The notes under the pieces were generated by a model. The model ran no database searches. It was given only the letters and a program-made list of their open reading frames with translations, and had not been told where the DNA came from. Shown in pieces: positions 7,921 through 17,256 of a DNA stretch of 64,000 nt. The position numbers and the translations under genes are program-made. Within the stretch, counting starts at the first letter, position 1. Each line of letters opens with the position of its first letter. The stretch is taken from the NCBI GenBank assembly GCA_029258915.1, contig JAPDJU010000006.1, positions 37,183 through 101,182 on the forward strand. The letters run 5' to 3'. Source of the DNA: Thermoproteota archaeon. GTDB taxonomy: Archaea; Thermoproteota; Thermoprotei_A; EX4484-217-1.

Positions 7921-9249
7921 TTGAAACATAATACGAACATACTTAGCTTCACTAAGTCACGTAGTAAAAAAACTGCGTCAATAAAAGACGTATTACATGA
8001 ACTTTTAAGGTTTAAAGAAGTAAAACTATTCGTTTATCCTAGTGTTTCTGACGTTATTATTTCCTCGGTGATTATCTCTAAGCTCATAGATAGAAACGTG
8101 AGATTAGCTGTTAAGGTAAAACCGTTAATTAAGAGTAGTGATATTAAAGGAGAGACTATAATAAGTTTAGGTATACCTCTTAGTAAGAGTATCATAAACG
8201 TTCTAAATAAGTATGCTAAAGGCGGATACCTTATAGGACTATGTAGTAAAGGGTTGAGGAGTTATGGAAAAAATATTCCATTTTTAAAATGCATTGAAAA
8301 CCATGAACCATTAGCTACAGCGGTATGGCAACTATTTAAAGAAACTTACGATCACTTAGACTACATCCTCACATTATCTTCAATATTTGCACATAACTTC
8401 TTCAAATATCCTAAATCCATGATTGAAGAAATGTTTCTTAGCGAATGTGTTAGTAGGGATATTTTAGACAGAGTAAAAAGTTTAAGAGTAGCCGGTGTAA
8501 ACTATAAGCCCCTATATAAAGCCCTCGCTTGTTCCCTAATACCGTTCTTCTTCAGAATCTCAGGTAGTTTTATTGAAGCAGAGAAATTTCTCCGCACACA
8601 CGGAATAGTTGATTTAAACGCTAAACTCATAGAACATGACCCAGCAAAAATAAAGGAAATAGTTGAAGACCTTTTAAAAGTAGCTAATAAAGTGAGGGAA
8701 AACGCATGGAAAATAGAAGATTTAATAGGTGAGACATATAGTTTAAAGAAAAAAATGTTTAAAGAAATATCCAACGACGTATTAGAATTATCCATAGTAC
8801 TAGATACAGTAGTTGAAACGTATGGTTTAGAAAAATCTGTCTTTCTAAAAGAACAGTTTTCTTCATTCCTAAAAACCATAGGACCAACATACTTCAGCAT
8901 AGTTAAGAAGCTGGGTAAAATAGTGAATGCAATTCAGGAGGCAGGATTAAGGGAGTTAGAAGTAAATGGTAGAATAATGAAAATACTGCCTCCAATAAAT
9001 ATGGATAAGATCCCATATTACATCCTCGAATCCTTACTTCTAACAGCAGGCTTCATAGACTATGAAGACGTATTCATTGTAGATCATAGAAGAACATTAC
9101 TACTACCATATACTACTATACGTAGAGTATTTAGCGAGTATTCATGTAATGTCTTGGAAAAATTCATGAAGAAAGCTAGTGGAGAAAAAGCTTATGGCTT
9201 AACATTTAGAACTCTAAGAGATATTATCGAATGCTTAAGGGAGGTCTAG
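7921..9249 (+). CDS. Cdc45/RecJ-like (DHH superfamily) protein, catalytic motifs missing
   Basis: This 442-residue protein sits in the slot between S15 and Pcc1 where TACK archaea keep their RecJ-like/Cdc45 homologue. In that family active members are 5'-3' exonucleases and degenerate members bind GINS and MCM in the replicative helicase. Here no DHH triad or acidic N-terminal motif can be seen; the N-terminal part (KLFVYPSVSDVIISSVIISKL) keeps only the Rossmann-like pattern. A helical middle (250-330) is followed by a C-terminal region with SGEKAYGLTFRTLRDI. The start is TTG 7921 after AGGTGA. The assignment rests mainly on context and fold pattern. A structural Cdc45-like role is likely, nuclease activity unlikely. 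Confidence 0.65.
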   Translation: MKHNTNILSFTKSRSKKTASIKDVLHELLRFKEVKLFVYPSVSDVIISSVIISKLIDRNVRLAVKVKPLIKSSDIKGETIISLGIPLSKSIINVLNKYAKGGYLIGLCSKGLRSYGKNIPFLKCIENHEPLATAVWQLFKETYDHLDYILTLSSIFAHNFFKYPKSMIEEMFLSECVSRDILDRVKSLRVAGVNYKPLYKALACSLIPFFFRISGSFIEAEKFLRTHGIVDLNAKLIEHDPAKIKEIVEDLLKVANKVRENAWKIEDLIGETYSLKKKMFKEISNDVLELSIVLDTVVETYGLEKSVFLKEQFSSFLKTIGPTYFSIVKKLGKIVNAIQEAGLRELEVNGRIMKILPPINMDKIPYYILESLLLTAGFIDYEDVFIVDHRRTLLLPYTTIRRVFSEYSCNVLEKFMKKASGEKAYGLTFRTLRDIIECLREV

Positions 9250-9504
9250 ATGAGGATTATATCTTTGCTCACGCTAAACTATGATGAGCCTAAAAAAGCA
9301 AAAGCAGTATTTTATGCCCTCAAACCAGATAATGTATTAACTAAAAAGAACATGGTTATAAAAGATTCTTTAGAAGGCTCCGGTGTGAAAATAGTCATAG
9401 AGATAAAAGATGATATTGAAATTATTGGCACGCTTTATAGTACATTAAACGAAATATTGGCACATACTAAATCCATTGAAAACCTGCTTAAGAAAATTAA
9501 ATAG
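9250..9504 (+). CDS. pcc1: KEOPS subunit Pcc1, copy 1
   Basis: This 84-residue protein has the Pcc1 (CTAG/Pcc1) pattern: a beta strand, the segment KAKAVFYALKPDN, then VKIVIEIKDD and a final helix with STLNEILAHTKSI. Pcc1 dimers hold two Kae1 copies together in KEOPS and contact tRNA. The ATG directly follows the stop of the Cdc45-like gene, the usual arrangement in Thermoproteota. A second Pcc1-like gene lies at 27444-27722. Confidence 0.82.
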   Translation: MRIISLLTLNYDEPKKAKAVFYALKPDNVLTKKNMVIKDSLEGSGVKIVIEIKDDIEIIGTLYSTLNEILAHTKSIENLLKKIK

Positions 9505-9604
9505 CGTAATAATATATCATGAAATCTCGCAAAGTAAGTCTTTTATACTACTTTTTAATCCTAAATTGGTAGTCAAAATACTGCTTAACCATGGGGAGGA
9601 ATAG

Positions 9605-10291
9605 GTGCCAACACCTAGAGCTGCTGTAAAAGATAAGTGGAAAGTGAAAAAATGGTACACTGTAGTAACTCCACCTGTTTTCGGCGAAGTACCTTTAGGG
9701 ACAACTCCTTCAGATAATCCGTTAAAACTTGTAGGTAGGGTTATTGAAACAACACTTTACGATTTAACGGGAGATTTTACGTTAGTTCACGTACACTTAT
9801 ATTTTCAGATAGTTAAGATTATTGGGAATAAATGTATTACTAGGTTTAAAGGACATGAATTAGCTAGAGACTACATGAGAAGTATTGTCAGGAGAAGGAG
9901 CAGTAAGGTTCAAGGAATATTCAATATTCAAACAAAAGACGGTTACGGTTTAAGAATAACGGCAGTTGTTCTAACATCTTACAGATGCAAAACATCTCAA
10001 AAGAGAGCTATTAGGAAAATTATGAAGGAAATCATTGAACAAAGAGCTTCAGAATTAACCTTAAACGATCTCATTAAAGCCATGATCTTCGGTAAACTCT
10101 CAAGCGAAATTTTCGCTCAAGCAAAGAAAGTATATCCTTTAAGGAAAGTCGAAATATATAAGTCCAAGCTCCTTACAATACCCACACCTGAAGGTCCCAA
10201 ACCCGCTACAGTAGTTTCCCCACTAATGCTTAAAGGTAAGGAAGCAGAGAAAATAATAAAAGAAGTTATTGTTCAGCCGGAGAAAGCTTAA
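9605..10291 (+). CDS. rps3ae: 30S ribosomal protein S3Ae
   Basis: This 228-residue protein is S3Ae (eukaryotic S1e) of the small subunit. Clear segments are KDKWKVKKWYTVVTPPVFG, RFKGHELARDYMRSIVRRRSSKV and the C-terminal YPLRKVEIYKSKLLTIP. The start is GTG 9605 after a GGGGAGGAA Shine-Dalgarno site. A TATA-like TTTTATAC at 9541-9548 suggests a separate promoter after pcc1. Confidence 0.96.
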   Translation: MPTPRAAVKDKWKVKKWYTVVTPPVFGEVPLGTTPSDNPLKLVGRVIETTLYDLTGDFTLVHVHLYFQIVKIIGNKCITRFKGHELARDYMRSIVRRRSSKVQGIFNIQTKDGYGLRITAVVLTSYRCKTSQKRAIRKIMKEIIEQRASELTLNDLIKAMIFGKLSSEIFAQAKKVYPLRKVEIYKSKLLTIPTPEGPKPATVVSPLMLKGKEAEKIIKEVIVQPEKA

Positions 10292-10352
10292 AGAAACATT
10301 ATAAAGAATAAACATTTTTGAGCAAAATCTAATCATCTTAGGGGCTGGCTTT

Positions 10353-11411
10353 TTGAATAAGCCTAATATACTTGTTAAAACACCTTTAGGCATGGAAAAC
10401 ATTGTAGCTGCAAGAATTCTTGAACTAACTCCTAATGTGAGAGTTGCTCCAAGACCTAGGGGGTTTTTAGGCCTAGTTTTAGTTGAAGCAGAAAAACAAT
10501 TCGAAGTAGCTGAGCAGATTAAGAAAAATATTCTTGAAGCAGAAAAAGTTATTCCAGCATATGAGGTTGTAGAAGCAAGTTTAGATAAAATAGTTGAAGC
10601 AGCAAAAAAAGTAGTTAAAAACAGAATAAAACCATATGAAACTTTTGCGATAAGAACAACTCGTAGAGGTAAACATAGTTTTACAAGTTTAGACGTAAAC
10701 ATTAAAGCCGGTGCCGCAGTTAAGGAGATAACAAACGCTTCGGTCAATCTTTCATTTCCTGACAAAATAGTAGCTATTGAAATTATAGGAGATACAGCTT
10801 TAATATCTATTTTAAAAGGTACGGGGGAGTATAAGAAGCTAAGACCGGGAAAGGAGCCAGTGGTAAAGTTTTTGCGCAAAATAGCTCTCATTCAAATGCC
10901 TTACCTAGGTCCCTTAGATGCTTCTTACAATATGGGTGTTAGAATAGGTAGAGAAGCGCAAACATTTGAAGTAAAGGAACTCGTAATAGCTCCTATAGGT
11001 TCCATTCCAGCTGATCAGCTTCTAATGTTTCTTAAGGGAGTTTATGAAGGAATAGAGTCAAGATATAACATCCAAAAGAAAACATATGCTAGGAAAGTAA
11101 ATAAAATTCCGGTTTACGTTCAAGACCTATACCAGGTAGTCAGAGATAGGTTTAAGGAACCAATAATTGTCTTTGAACCTGAAGGAGAACCCGTAATTAA
11201 AATGAAGAATAAGATTAAAGAGATGTTCAACAGCCCTAAAGTTAAAAGAATAAACATTCTCATAGGTTCACGTGTAGGAATACCCGTAGGAATATACAGG
11301 TTCGCCGATTTAATCCTTGACATAGCCCCCGGAGTTACGATATCAACAGATTTAGCTGCTGCATCGGCAATTACAGCTTTAATTACGGTGCTTGAGAGTG
11401 TCGAGGATTAA
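10353..11411 (+). CDS. THUMP-domain SPOUT-like RNA methylase (COG1818)
   Basis: This 352-residue protein matches the archaeal COG1818 family, with a THUMP RNA-binding region in the first half (AEKVIPAYEVVEASLDKIVEAAKKVV, then ETFAIRTTRRGKHSFTSLDVN) and a SPOUT-like methylase region in the second half (INILIGSRVGIPVGIYR, then DIAPGVTISTDLAAASAITALI). The family is predicted to methylate tRNA or rRNA with S-adenosylmethionine, but its substrate is unknown to me. The start is TTG 10353. It overlaps the next gene by up to 20 bases. Confidence 0.75.
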   Translation: MNKPNILVKTPLGMENIVAARILELTPNVRVAPRPRGFLGLVLVEAEKQFEVAEQIKKNILEAEKVIPAYEVVEASLDKIVEAAKKVVKNRIKPYETFAIRTTRRGKHSFTSLDVNIKAGAAVKEITNASVNLSFPDKIVAIEIIGDTALISILKGTGEYKKLRPGKEPVVKFLRKIALIQMPYLGPLDASYNMGVRIGREAQTFEVKELVIAPIGSIPADQLLMFLKGVYEGIESRYNIQKKTYARKVNKIPVYVQDLYQVVRDRFKEPIIVFEPEGEPVIKMKNKIKEMFNSPKVKRINILIGSRVGIPVGIYRFADLILDIAPGVTISTDLAAASAITALITVLESVED

Positions 11412-12696
11412 AACAGCGGTAATTTTAGCCGCAGGTAAAGGCGAAAGATTACAGCCATTTACATATACCAGACCTAAACCGTTAATTCCAATATTAAATA
11501 GACCATTCATAAGCTATATTCTGGATAACATCATAGCGTGCGGTATTGAGAAAATAGTTTTAGTTGTACATTATCTTAAAGAAAAAGTAATCGACTATGT
11601 TAAGAAGGAATACGGGAATAAAGCTAACATTGTGTTCGTGGATCAAGGAGAACCTTTAGGAACAGGGCATGCTGTAAAAGTTTTAGAGAACATGCTAAGC
11701 GAACTGTTTCTGCTAATATACGGCGATGTATACGTAGATAGAGAAGTTTTAAGGAAAGTACTTTCACAAGCAGAAGAACATGAGAACGCCTTAGTAGGTG
11801 TACCTGTCGAGAATCCGTGGGATTATGGAGTTCTAATAGTTAAAGATGAACTCCTTAAAGGCATTGTTGAAAAACCTGAAAAAGGAAAAGAACCATCAAA
11901 CATAATCAACGCTGGAATATATGCTTTAACAACAGAAATATTCAGTTTTCTTAAGAAAACAAGGATTTCGCCAAGAGGGGAAATAGAATTAACGGATGCG
12001 ATAACAGAGCTTGCGAAGAAGAACGAAGTTAAAGTTATATTTATTGAGTGTAGCGCATGGTTCGAGTTGGGTAAAGTATGGGACATATTAGAACTTAATA
12101 AGATAATGCTTGATAAAATAAGAGAAAGTAAGATAGAAGGCATAGTTGAAGAAAACGTTAGCATAAGAGGTAAAGTGATCATAGAGAAAAACACCATCAT
12201 AAGGTCGGGCACGTACATTGAGGGACCAGTATTTATAGGTGAGAATTGCAGTATAGGGCCAAATTCCTACATTAGACCATACACTGTCCTAGGAAATCAC
12301 GTTAAAATAGGGGCCTCATGTGAAATTAAAGCAAGCACAATAATGGACTACACTCACATTCCCCACTTAAGTTACGTTGGAGACAGCATAATAGGAGAGC
12401 ATGTTAATTTTGGAGCAGGAACAATAACAGCAAACCTAAGATTAGACGATAAAACAGTTAAAGTAACTTTAAAAGGTAAGAGAGTCGACACCAAGAGAAG
12501 AAAATTAGGAGCATTTGTAGGAGACTACGTTAAAACGGGAATAAACGTATCTCTAATGCCGGGAGTAAAGATAGGACCATATACATGGATAGCTCCAGGG
12601 CTTGTAATCTACGAAGATCTACCACCCTATTCTTTCGTAAAGCCTGTAAATAAAAGGGGCTACATCGTAGAGAAATTAGTTATTAAGAATGACTGA
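11392..12696 (+). CDS. GlmU-like bifunctional sugar-1-phosphate nucleotidyltransferase/acetyltransferase
   Basis: This 434-residue protein has an N-terminal nucleotidyltransferase domain (VILAAGKGERLQPFTYTRPK, GDVYVD) and a C-terminal left-handed beta-helix of hexapeptide repeats from about residue 250. It resembles archaeal GlmU-like enzymes that make UDP-GlcNAc or related nucleotide sugars; the helix (GEHVNFGAGTITANLR, VGDYVKTGINVSLMPGVKIG) closely follows the GlmU acetyltransferase pattern. Exact substrate is uncertain. The start is TTG 11392 or GTG 11398, inside the preceding gene. Confidence 0.88.
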   Translation: MRVSRIKTAVILAAGKGERLQPFTYTRPKPLIPILNRPFISYILDNIIACGIEKIVLVVHYLKEKVIDYVKKEYGNKANIVFVDQGEPLGTGHAVKVLENMLSELFLLIYGDVYVDREVLRKVLSQAEEHENALVGVPVENPWDYGVLIVKDELLKGIVEKPEKGKEPSNIINAGIYALTTEIFSFLKKTRISPRGEIELTDAITELAKKNEVKVIFIECSAWFELGKVWDILELNKIMLDKIRESKIEGIVEENVSIRGKVIIEKNTIIRSGTYIEGPVFIGENCSIGPNSYIRPYTVLGNHVKIGASCEIKASTIMDYTHIPHLSYVGDSIIGEHVNFGAGTITANLRLDDKTVKVTLKGKRVDTKRRKLGAFVGDYVKTGINVSLMPGVKIGPYTWIAPGLVIYEDLPPYSFVKPVNKRGYIVEKLVIKND

Positions 12697-12755
12697 AAAA
12701 ACCTCCTTAAACTTTAAACTATACAATTAGCTTAAGGTTTCTAGGTGGCTTAGTT

Positions 12756-13646
12756 GTGGAGAAAATAGAGCTATATGGCTTAACAATGCCGCTAGTGGAA
12801 GAGAAAACGGATATAGCAAAACTCATAGTTAGTGAAGCTGAAAAACTGGGTATAAACATAGAAAATGGTGATGTAGTAGTTGTTACATCTAAGCTTCTCC
12901 AAAAGACCATAGGAGATGTTATTGATTTAAAAACAGTGAAACCTAGCTTTAAGGCTAAAATAATAAGTAAAATCTTCAAAAAAGACCTCGTAGAAACGGA
13001 AATAGTTCTGAAAAACAGTCAGAAAGTACTACTTGCAGTACCAACAGGTTTTCTTAGGGAGCATATAGGTAAAATTTCTAAAAACGTTAAAGACGGACTA
13101 AAAGCTCTAGAAAAAGTAAAATGTATCCTCATAACGATAACTAAGAACGGTTTTATAGCGACAGATGCTGGAGTAGATTATTCTAATTTACCTCAAGGAT
13201 ATGCTATAGCGAATGATTTAGATTTCGACCTGGAAGCAGAAAGAATAAGAAGAAAGATAAAGGAAATTACGGGTAAGAATGTAGCAGTAGTGATCTCGGA
13301 TACCGAATTTACCATTTCAAACGGTAAGTTCGGCTCAATAGATGTAGCAGTAGGTTCTTCGGGAATAGAGCCGCTTACAAGACTCTTTGGAGAAAAAGAC
13401 CTTTACGGTAAGCCAAAATTTGGAGGGTTAGATATTGTTGTTGATGAAATATGCTCAGCTGCAGCACTGCTCATGAAGCAATGTGGTGAAGGAATACCTG
13501 TAGTTATAATCAGAGGACTAAAATACACACCAAGCGTTAGAGGAGTGAAAGACATATTGATTGTTAAATATAGAAGAAAAGCTTCAAAGATTCTCTTGAA
13601 AATAGCCTTAATCAACATGGTAGCTAAAATTTTAAAAATAATATAG
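12756..13646 (+). CDS. cofE: F420-0:L-glutamate ligase CofE
   Basis: This 296-residue protein is CofE, the GTP-dependent ligase that adds glutamates to coenzyme F420-0. Family marks are GDVVVVTSKLLQKTIGDVIDL, TDAGVDYSNLP, VISDTEFTISNGKFGSIDVAVGSSGIEP and VDEICSAAALLMKQ. The start is GTG 12756, 7 bases after an AGGTGG Shine-Dalgarno site. The C-terminal tail beyond about residue 260 is hydrophobic and basic and looks longer than usual. The gene implies that the organism makes F420; no other cof gene is in the window. Confidence 0.93.
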   Translation: MEKIELYGLTMPLVEEKTDIAKLIVSEAEKLGINIENGDVVVVTSKLLQKTIGDVIDLKTVKPSFKAKIISKIFKKDLVETEIVLKNSQKVLLAVPTGFLREHIGKISKNVKDGLKALEKVKCILITITKNGFIATDAGVDYSNLPQGYAIANDLDFDLEAERIRRKIKEITGKNVAVVISDTEFTISNGKFGSIDVAVGSSGIEPLTRLFGEKDLYGKPKFGGLDIVVDEICSAAALLMKQCGEGIPVVIIRGLKYTPSVRGVKDILIVKYRRKASKILLKIALINMVAKILKII

Positions 13647-13673
13647 CTATCTTCATTGGGGATACATGTAAAC

Positions 13674-14711
13674 CTAAAGTCCGACAGCTTCCCTACCTAT
13701 CTCTTTAACTAACTTCTCTATGTTTTCCATGGTTTTACAGAATACACCTACGTTTCCTAATCTAACTTTCTTTAAACCGTGTTTTTCCATTACTTTATAG
13801 GCATTTACCATTTCACTATATGTCGGTTTTCTGAATCCTGACAGTAAGTATTCTGGGAAAAAGGCAAGAATGGTTATGGGTATTTCCTTATCCGCTTCTG
13901 AAAGGAGTTTAGCAAACTTTTCTATTTGATCTAGCTCTACTAGGCCTGGAATGTAAATTAAAACCACTTCTAAAACTATTCCTGATTCTTTAGCTATTGA
14001 GGGTATTTCAAGAATCCATTCATTTGTTGTTCCGCAAAGCTCTCTGTACGTTTTCGCATCGAATGCCTTCATATCAAGCCATATTGAGTCTAGTCCTGCG
14101 GAGTAGTATAATTCAATGTTCTCACGTACTAGACCATATCCGTTAGTTTCAATGTGAATCCACATCTCCGGAGCTTCCCTTTTTATTAGCTTAAACACTT
14201 TAACGTAGAAGCTTGGTTGACAATACAGATCTCCTCCGGTAAAGGAGACAATGTTCCTGGCTGGGCCGTAGCCTTGAGGCGAAAAGAGAATTTGTTCAGG
14301 CTTAAGTTTGTTCGGACAAAACACTCCCTTACTTTCCGAAACCTTACACACACCACAGTGTGCACACAAGTCTGAAGCATGCCACATAGTAGCTCTACTT
14401 CTAGGTTCCCAGACGGTTACTGTTTCCCTATACTTCAATACCTCTTTAAGAATATCTTCAGGTTTCATCCATTTACCTTTAGCATACTGTGAAAAATACC
14501 AACTATGACATTTTAAGCAGTTATGATTACAGCACGACTGATATATTGAGAGGTAATCTTCAGGTCTGCTTAAGATAATATCGTAGATAAGTCTTTCAAC
14601 ATTCCCTCCCACTTTCCTTAATCCAGCACTACACGGTCTCGTAAAAGTATTATCCACTGCAACAACGTTACCGCAAGACCGATAACCTAGAGATTCAAGG
14701 TAGCATACCAC
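13674..14711 (-). CDS. Radical SAM protein, glycyl-radical-activase-like with extra Fe-S cysteines
   Basis: This 345-residue protein has the radical SAM motif CX3CX2C (C61, C65, C68), a GG motif in SFTGGDLYCQPS (159-160) and an insertion with four cysteines (C116, C119, C122, C132) that could hold a second iron-sulfur cluster as in pyruvate formate-lyase activases (COG1180). The rest of the barrel is normal (WIHIETNGYG, SIWLDMKAFDAKTYREL). No glycyl-radical enzyme lies nearby, so the substrate is unknown. It converges on cofE with a 27-base gap. Confidence 0.78.
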   Translation of the reverse strand: MVCYLESLGYRSCGNVVAVDNTFTRPCSAGLRKVGGNVERLIYDIILSRPEDYLSIYQSCCNHNCLKCHSWYFSQYAKGKWMKPEDILKEVLKYRETVTVWEPRSRATMWHASDLCAHCGVCKVSESKGVFCPNKLKPEQILFSPQGYGPARNIVSFTGGDLYCQPSFYVKVFKLIKREAPEMWIHIETNGYGLVRENIELYYSAGLDSIWLDMKAFDAKTYRELCGTTNEWILEIPSIAKESGIVLEVVLIYIPGLVELDQIEKFAKLLSEADKEIPITILAFFPEYLLSGFRKPTYSEMVNAYKVMEKHGLKKVRLGNVGVFCKTMENIEKLVKEIGREAVGL

Positions 14712-14748
14712 ACTGGATCACACAACATTAAGCTAAAAATGTTTAACG

Positions 14749-15144
14749 TTATTTCATGAATTTAAGTATAAATAAAACCATGATAGCAATTACGATAATG
14801 AAAAAGCATGTTATGACCGCAAAAGCTACTTCACTTGATAAAGGAATTATTAGCCCAGGTAGTACAATATATGCTTCTTCACTAGCTAACCCTACAGTTA
14901 ATGTAGCTAACATCATCAAAGCAAAACCAGCAAATGTAAGAATAATACCTATCCACAGTGGTTTAATTAGTAATGGTATTTCTGGGACAGCTAACTGAGG
15001 ACCTATATTAGCTTTTCTCTTTAAACAATCTACGCACAGCCATACTGAGGGTTCAAAACAATTGCTACAAATCACTCTACCGCAGTTTTGGCAAACATAC
15101 ATAGCTTGGTTTTTACGGCAAATACTACATAGAGGCACAACCAC
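14749..15144 (-). CDS. B-box-like zinc-finger protein with two membrane segments
   Basis: This 131-residue protein has eight cysteines in four CXXC-like pairs (C6/C9, C18/C21, C26/C29, C37/C40), a B-box-like cross-brace zinc finger, followed by two hydrophobic helices (about 63-87 and 106-129). It is probably a small membrane protein with a zinc-binding head in the cytoplasm. The start is GTG 15144, 9 bases after GAGG. It follows the Hsp20 gene by 15 bases and is likely co-transcribed. I do not recognise a function; protein-protein contact is the usual role of such fingers. Confidence 0.7.
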   Translation of the reverse strand: MVVPLCSICRKNQAMYVCQNCGRVICSNCFEPSVWLCVDCLKRKANIGPQLAVPEIPLLIKPLWIGIILTFAGFALMMLATLTVGLASEEAYIVLPGLIIPLSSEVAFAVITCFFIIVIAIMVLFILKFMK

Positions 15145-15159
15145 TTTTCAAACCTCTAC

Positions 15160-15663
15160 CTATTCTTTTTCCAAAACTATTTCTAAGACTCCATGCTTAT
15201 AACGGGCTTTAGCTCTAGAGGGATTTACTCTTGAAGGTAGTTTTATTTCTCTAAAATACTCTGGAGCCCTTATTACAAGAGTTTCCCTGTCCTTAAGGAT
15301 TTTGACATCTATATTTTTCTTATCCACTCCTTTAATTTCGGCGACAATTGTTATTTCATTTTCATTTTCGAAAATATCTATATCAGAATACTCCTCAGAA
15401 ACCTCCCTTATCTTAGGGCGTCTTTCCTGACTCTCATGTTCAATTCCTATAATACGTTTACGTCCAGGTCTGCTACCAAACTCTCTTATAACTGGTTTAC
15501 CATCCGGACCTACAGTTACTGAGAATCCATAAAAGTATTCTCCTTTATGCTTTTCACTAGAAAATTCCTCCAGCCCTTTTTCGAAAAGTCTCTCTATCTC
15601 TTCAACGTCTTTTAGAAATCTCCTAATTAACTTCCTAAAGATATCTTCGTCGTCAAATGCCAT
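15160..15663 (-). CDS. hsp20: Small heat-shock protein, Hsp20/alpha-crystallin family
   Basis: This is a small chaperone with a variable N-terminal half and a C-terminal alpha-crystallin domain (EYSDIDIFENENEITIVAEIKGVDKKNI..., ending GVLEIVLEKE). The start ATG 15663 (MAFDDEDIF) is preceded by a GGTGA site at the right distance; a GTG 12 bases upstream is part of that site. The protein stops straight after the last beta strand and lacks the I-X-I tail that links subunits in many Hsp20 oligomers. It appears to be in one transcript with the membrane zinc-finger gene downstream. Confidence 0.88.
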   Translation of the reverse strand: MAFDDEDIFRKLIRRFLKDVEEIERLFEKGLEEFSSEKHKGEYFYGFSVTVGPDGKPVIREFGSRPGRKRIIGIEHESQERRPKIREVSEEYSDIDIFENENEITIVAEIKGVDKKNIDVKILKDRETLVIRAPEYFREIKLPSRVNPSRAKARYKHGVLEIVLEKE

Positions 15664-15724
15664 TGCTTTGTTCACCTAGGAGTGTTTTAGAATGTTAGGC
15701 TATTTTAATTTATATCCTGGCAAA

Positions 15725-17242
15725 CTATCCTTTAAGCCACTCTTCCAATTGCGGTTTAAGCTTTTCCACTCTATATCTCACATACCTTATGAATAGCTTT
15801 ATCAGTAGTTTCACCGGGAACTTACTTGGTTCTTTTAAGTAGAACTTGCTCATCATTTCCTCGGCCCAGTATATGCTATGATTTAGTGTTTTCAATAGCA
15901 CGTCTACATGTTCCGGCTTAACATGTTTCTTTCTAAACCAGTCTCTATGTCTAAGCGCACCCATAGGTACGAAGAACATTGGAACTATTAGACTTCTATA
16001 GGGTTTAAGTTTATCTATGAGCTCAGCTGTTTTAACAACGTCATCTCTTGTCTCTCCTGGAATACCTAAGATTATTGTTGCTGCAGGTACTATGTGGTTT
16101 TCATGCATTATTGCGAAAGCGTCTTCAACTATTTCAGGCCATTTTCCGGGAGGGTATGGTGCAGCTTTTCCAGGCATTACTATTTTGGCTAATCTAGGTG
16201 AACCTGTTTCAATACCCACTTGAACACCCATAAACTCCTGGTTACCTATTAAAATTATGTCTTTCATAAGCTTACTTATTAAACCATATTTTTCCTCGGC
16301 ATATTTTACTGTCGAAAGCGTTAGATGAGACCATCCTATAGGCCCCTCTCCTGCAAGCTCCCTTGCAAGGTTATGAAGCTTAACTAATGCTTCAGGATTA
16401 GGCTCTACTCCTTCAGCACCATACAATAAAACGTCTTCACTATGGAAGAGAACTCCTTTGATCCCAGCTTTTAAGTTAACCTTAATTTCCTTAGCAATAA
16501 TGTCTGGTGGGATGAACTTCAGAGGTCTAAGGGTTACAGGGCAGAAACGGCATCCCCTAGGGCAACCTCTCATGATTTCGACTAGGCCATTAACGCTTGC
16601 ACTCTTAATTACGGGAATCTCTTCAATACTTGGACTATCGTATGGTCCAACATAGATGTAATCTGGTAAAGGCTCATCGGCTAATGCTTTCTCAACAATC
16701 TCAACTATGACCTTCTCTACTTCACCATCAATGACAAGGTCTACACCCCATTTTCTCCAATACTCTAACTCCCAAAGCCACTGCCAAGCACCTGGACCTC
16801 CGGCTATAATCTTAACACCTTTCTCCTTAGCCATTTTAACCGAAGGGCTTTCCATAAGCTTCCTGAATAAAACCCTATTAATAGGCTCCTTCCCCGTAAT
16901 CATCCACCATTCGCTACTGGGTGGACCGTAGGCAAAATAGTCATGATGTCCTAGCATGAGTATTTTCATAGAATCTAAGTGTTTATGGATGTAATCGGGA
17001 TCTATTATTGCAGCTTCAAACCCTGCCTCAATGAGTTTAGCTTCAACTTTCCTCATGCCATAAGGTGCTTCAACGGGTTTACCCTCTTCATCAACCCTAA
17101 CTTTGGGTGCAGCAAGCCATAACCACAGTTTTTCAGGTAAGCCTAAAGCAGGTCCAGTAGCCAAGAAACCTAGGAACTCCCTACCATGATGGTTGCTCAT
17201 CATAGTTCTATCGGTAGTTAGTACTATTTCATATTTGCTCAT
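15725..17242 (-). CDS. B12-binding-domain radical SAM protein
   Basis: This 505-residue protein has an N-terminal Rossmann-like region of the cobalamin-binding type (AKLIEAGFEAAIIDPDY, KGVKIIAGGPGAW) without the DXHXXG histidine, so any B12 would bind base-off. The radical SAM core follows with CX3CX2C at C227, C231, C234 (RGCPRGCRFC). Later marks are VQVGIETGSPRLAKIV and ILGIPGETRDDVVKTAELI. The family does methylations and ring rearrangements; the substrate here is unknown. ATG 17242 is chosen because GGTGAA (17252-17247) precedes it; a GTG at 17254 lies in that site. It is third in a regulator / 97-aa / radical SAM cassette. Confidence 0.88.
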   Translation of the reverse strand: MSKYEIVLTTDRTMMSNHHGREFLGFLATGPALGLPEKLWLWLAAPKVRVDEEGKPVEAPYGMRKVEAKLIEAGFEAAIIDPDYIHKHLDSMKILMLGHHDYFAYGPPSSEWWMITGKEPINRVLFRKLMESPSVKMAKEKGVKIIAGGPGAWQWLWELEYWRKWGVDLVIDGEVEKVIVEIVEKALADEPLPDYIYVGPYDSPSIEEIPVIKSASVNGLVEIMRGCPRGCRFCPVTLRPLKFIPPDIIAKEIKVNLKAGIKGVLFHSEDVLLYGAEGVEPNPEALVKLHNLARELAGEGPIGWSHLTLSTVKYAEEKYGLISKLMKDIILIGNQEFMGVQVGIETGSPRLAKIVMPGKAAPYPPGKWPEIVEDAFAIMHENHIVPAATIILGIPGETRDDVVKTAELIDKLKPYRSLIVPMFFVPMGALRHRDWFRKKHVKPEHVDVLLKTLNHSIYWAEEMMSKFYLKEPSKFPVKLLIKLFIRYVRYRVEKLKPQLEEWLKG

Positions 17243-17256
17243 GGTCTTCACCAATA

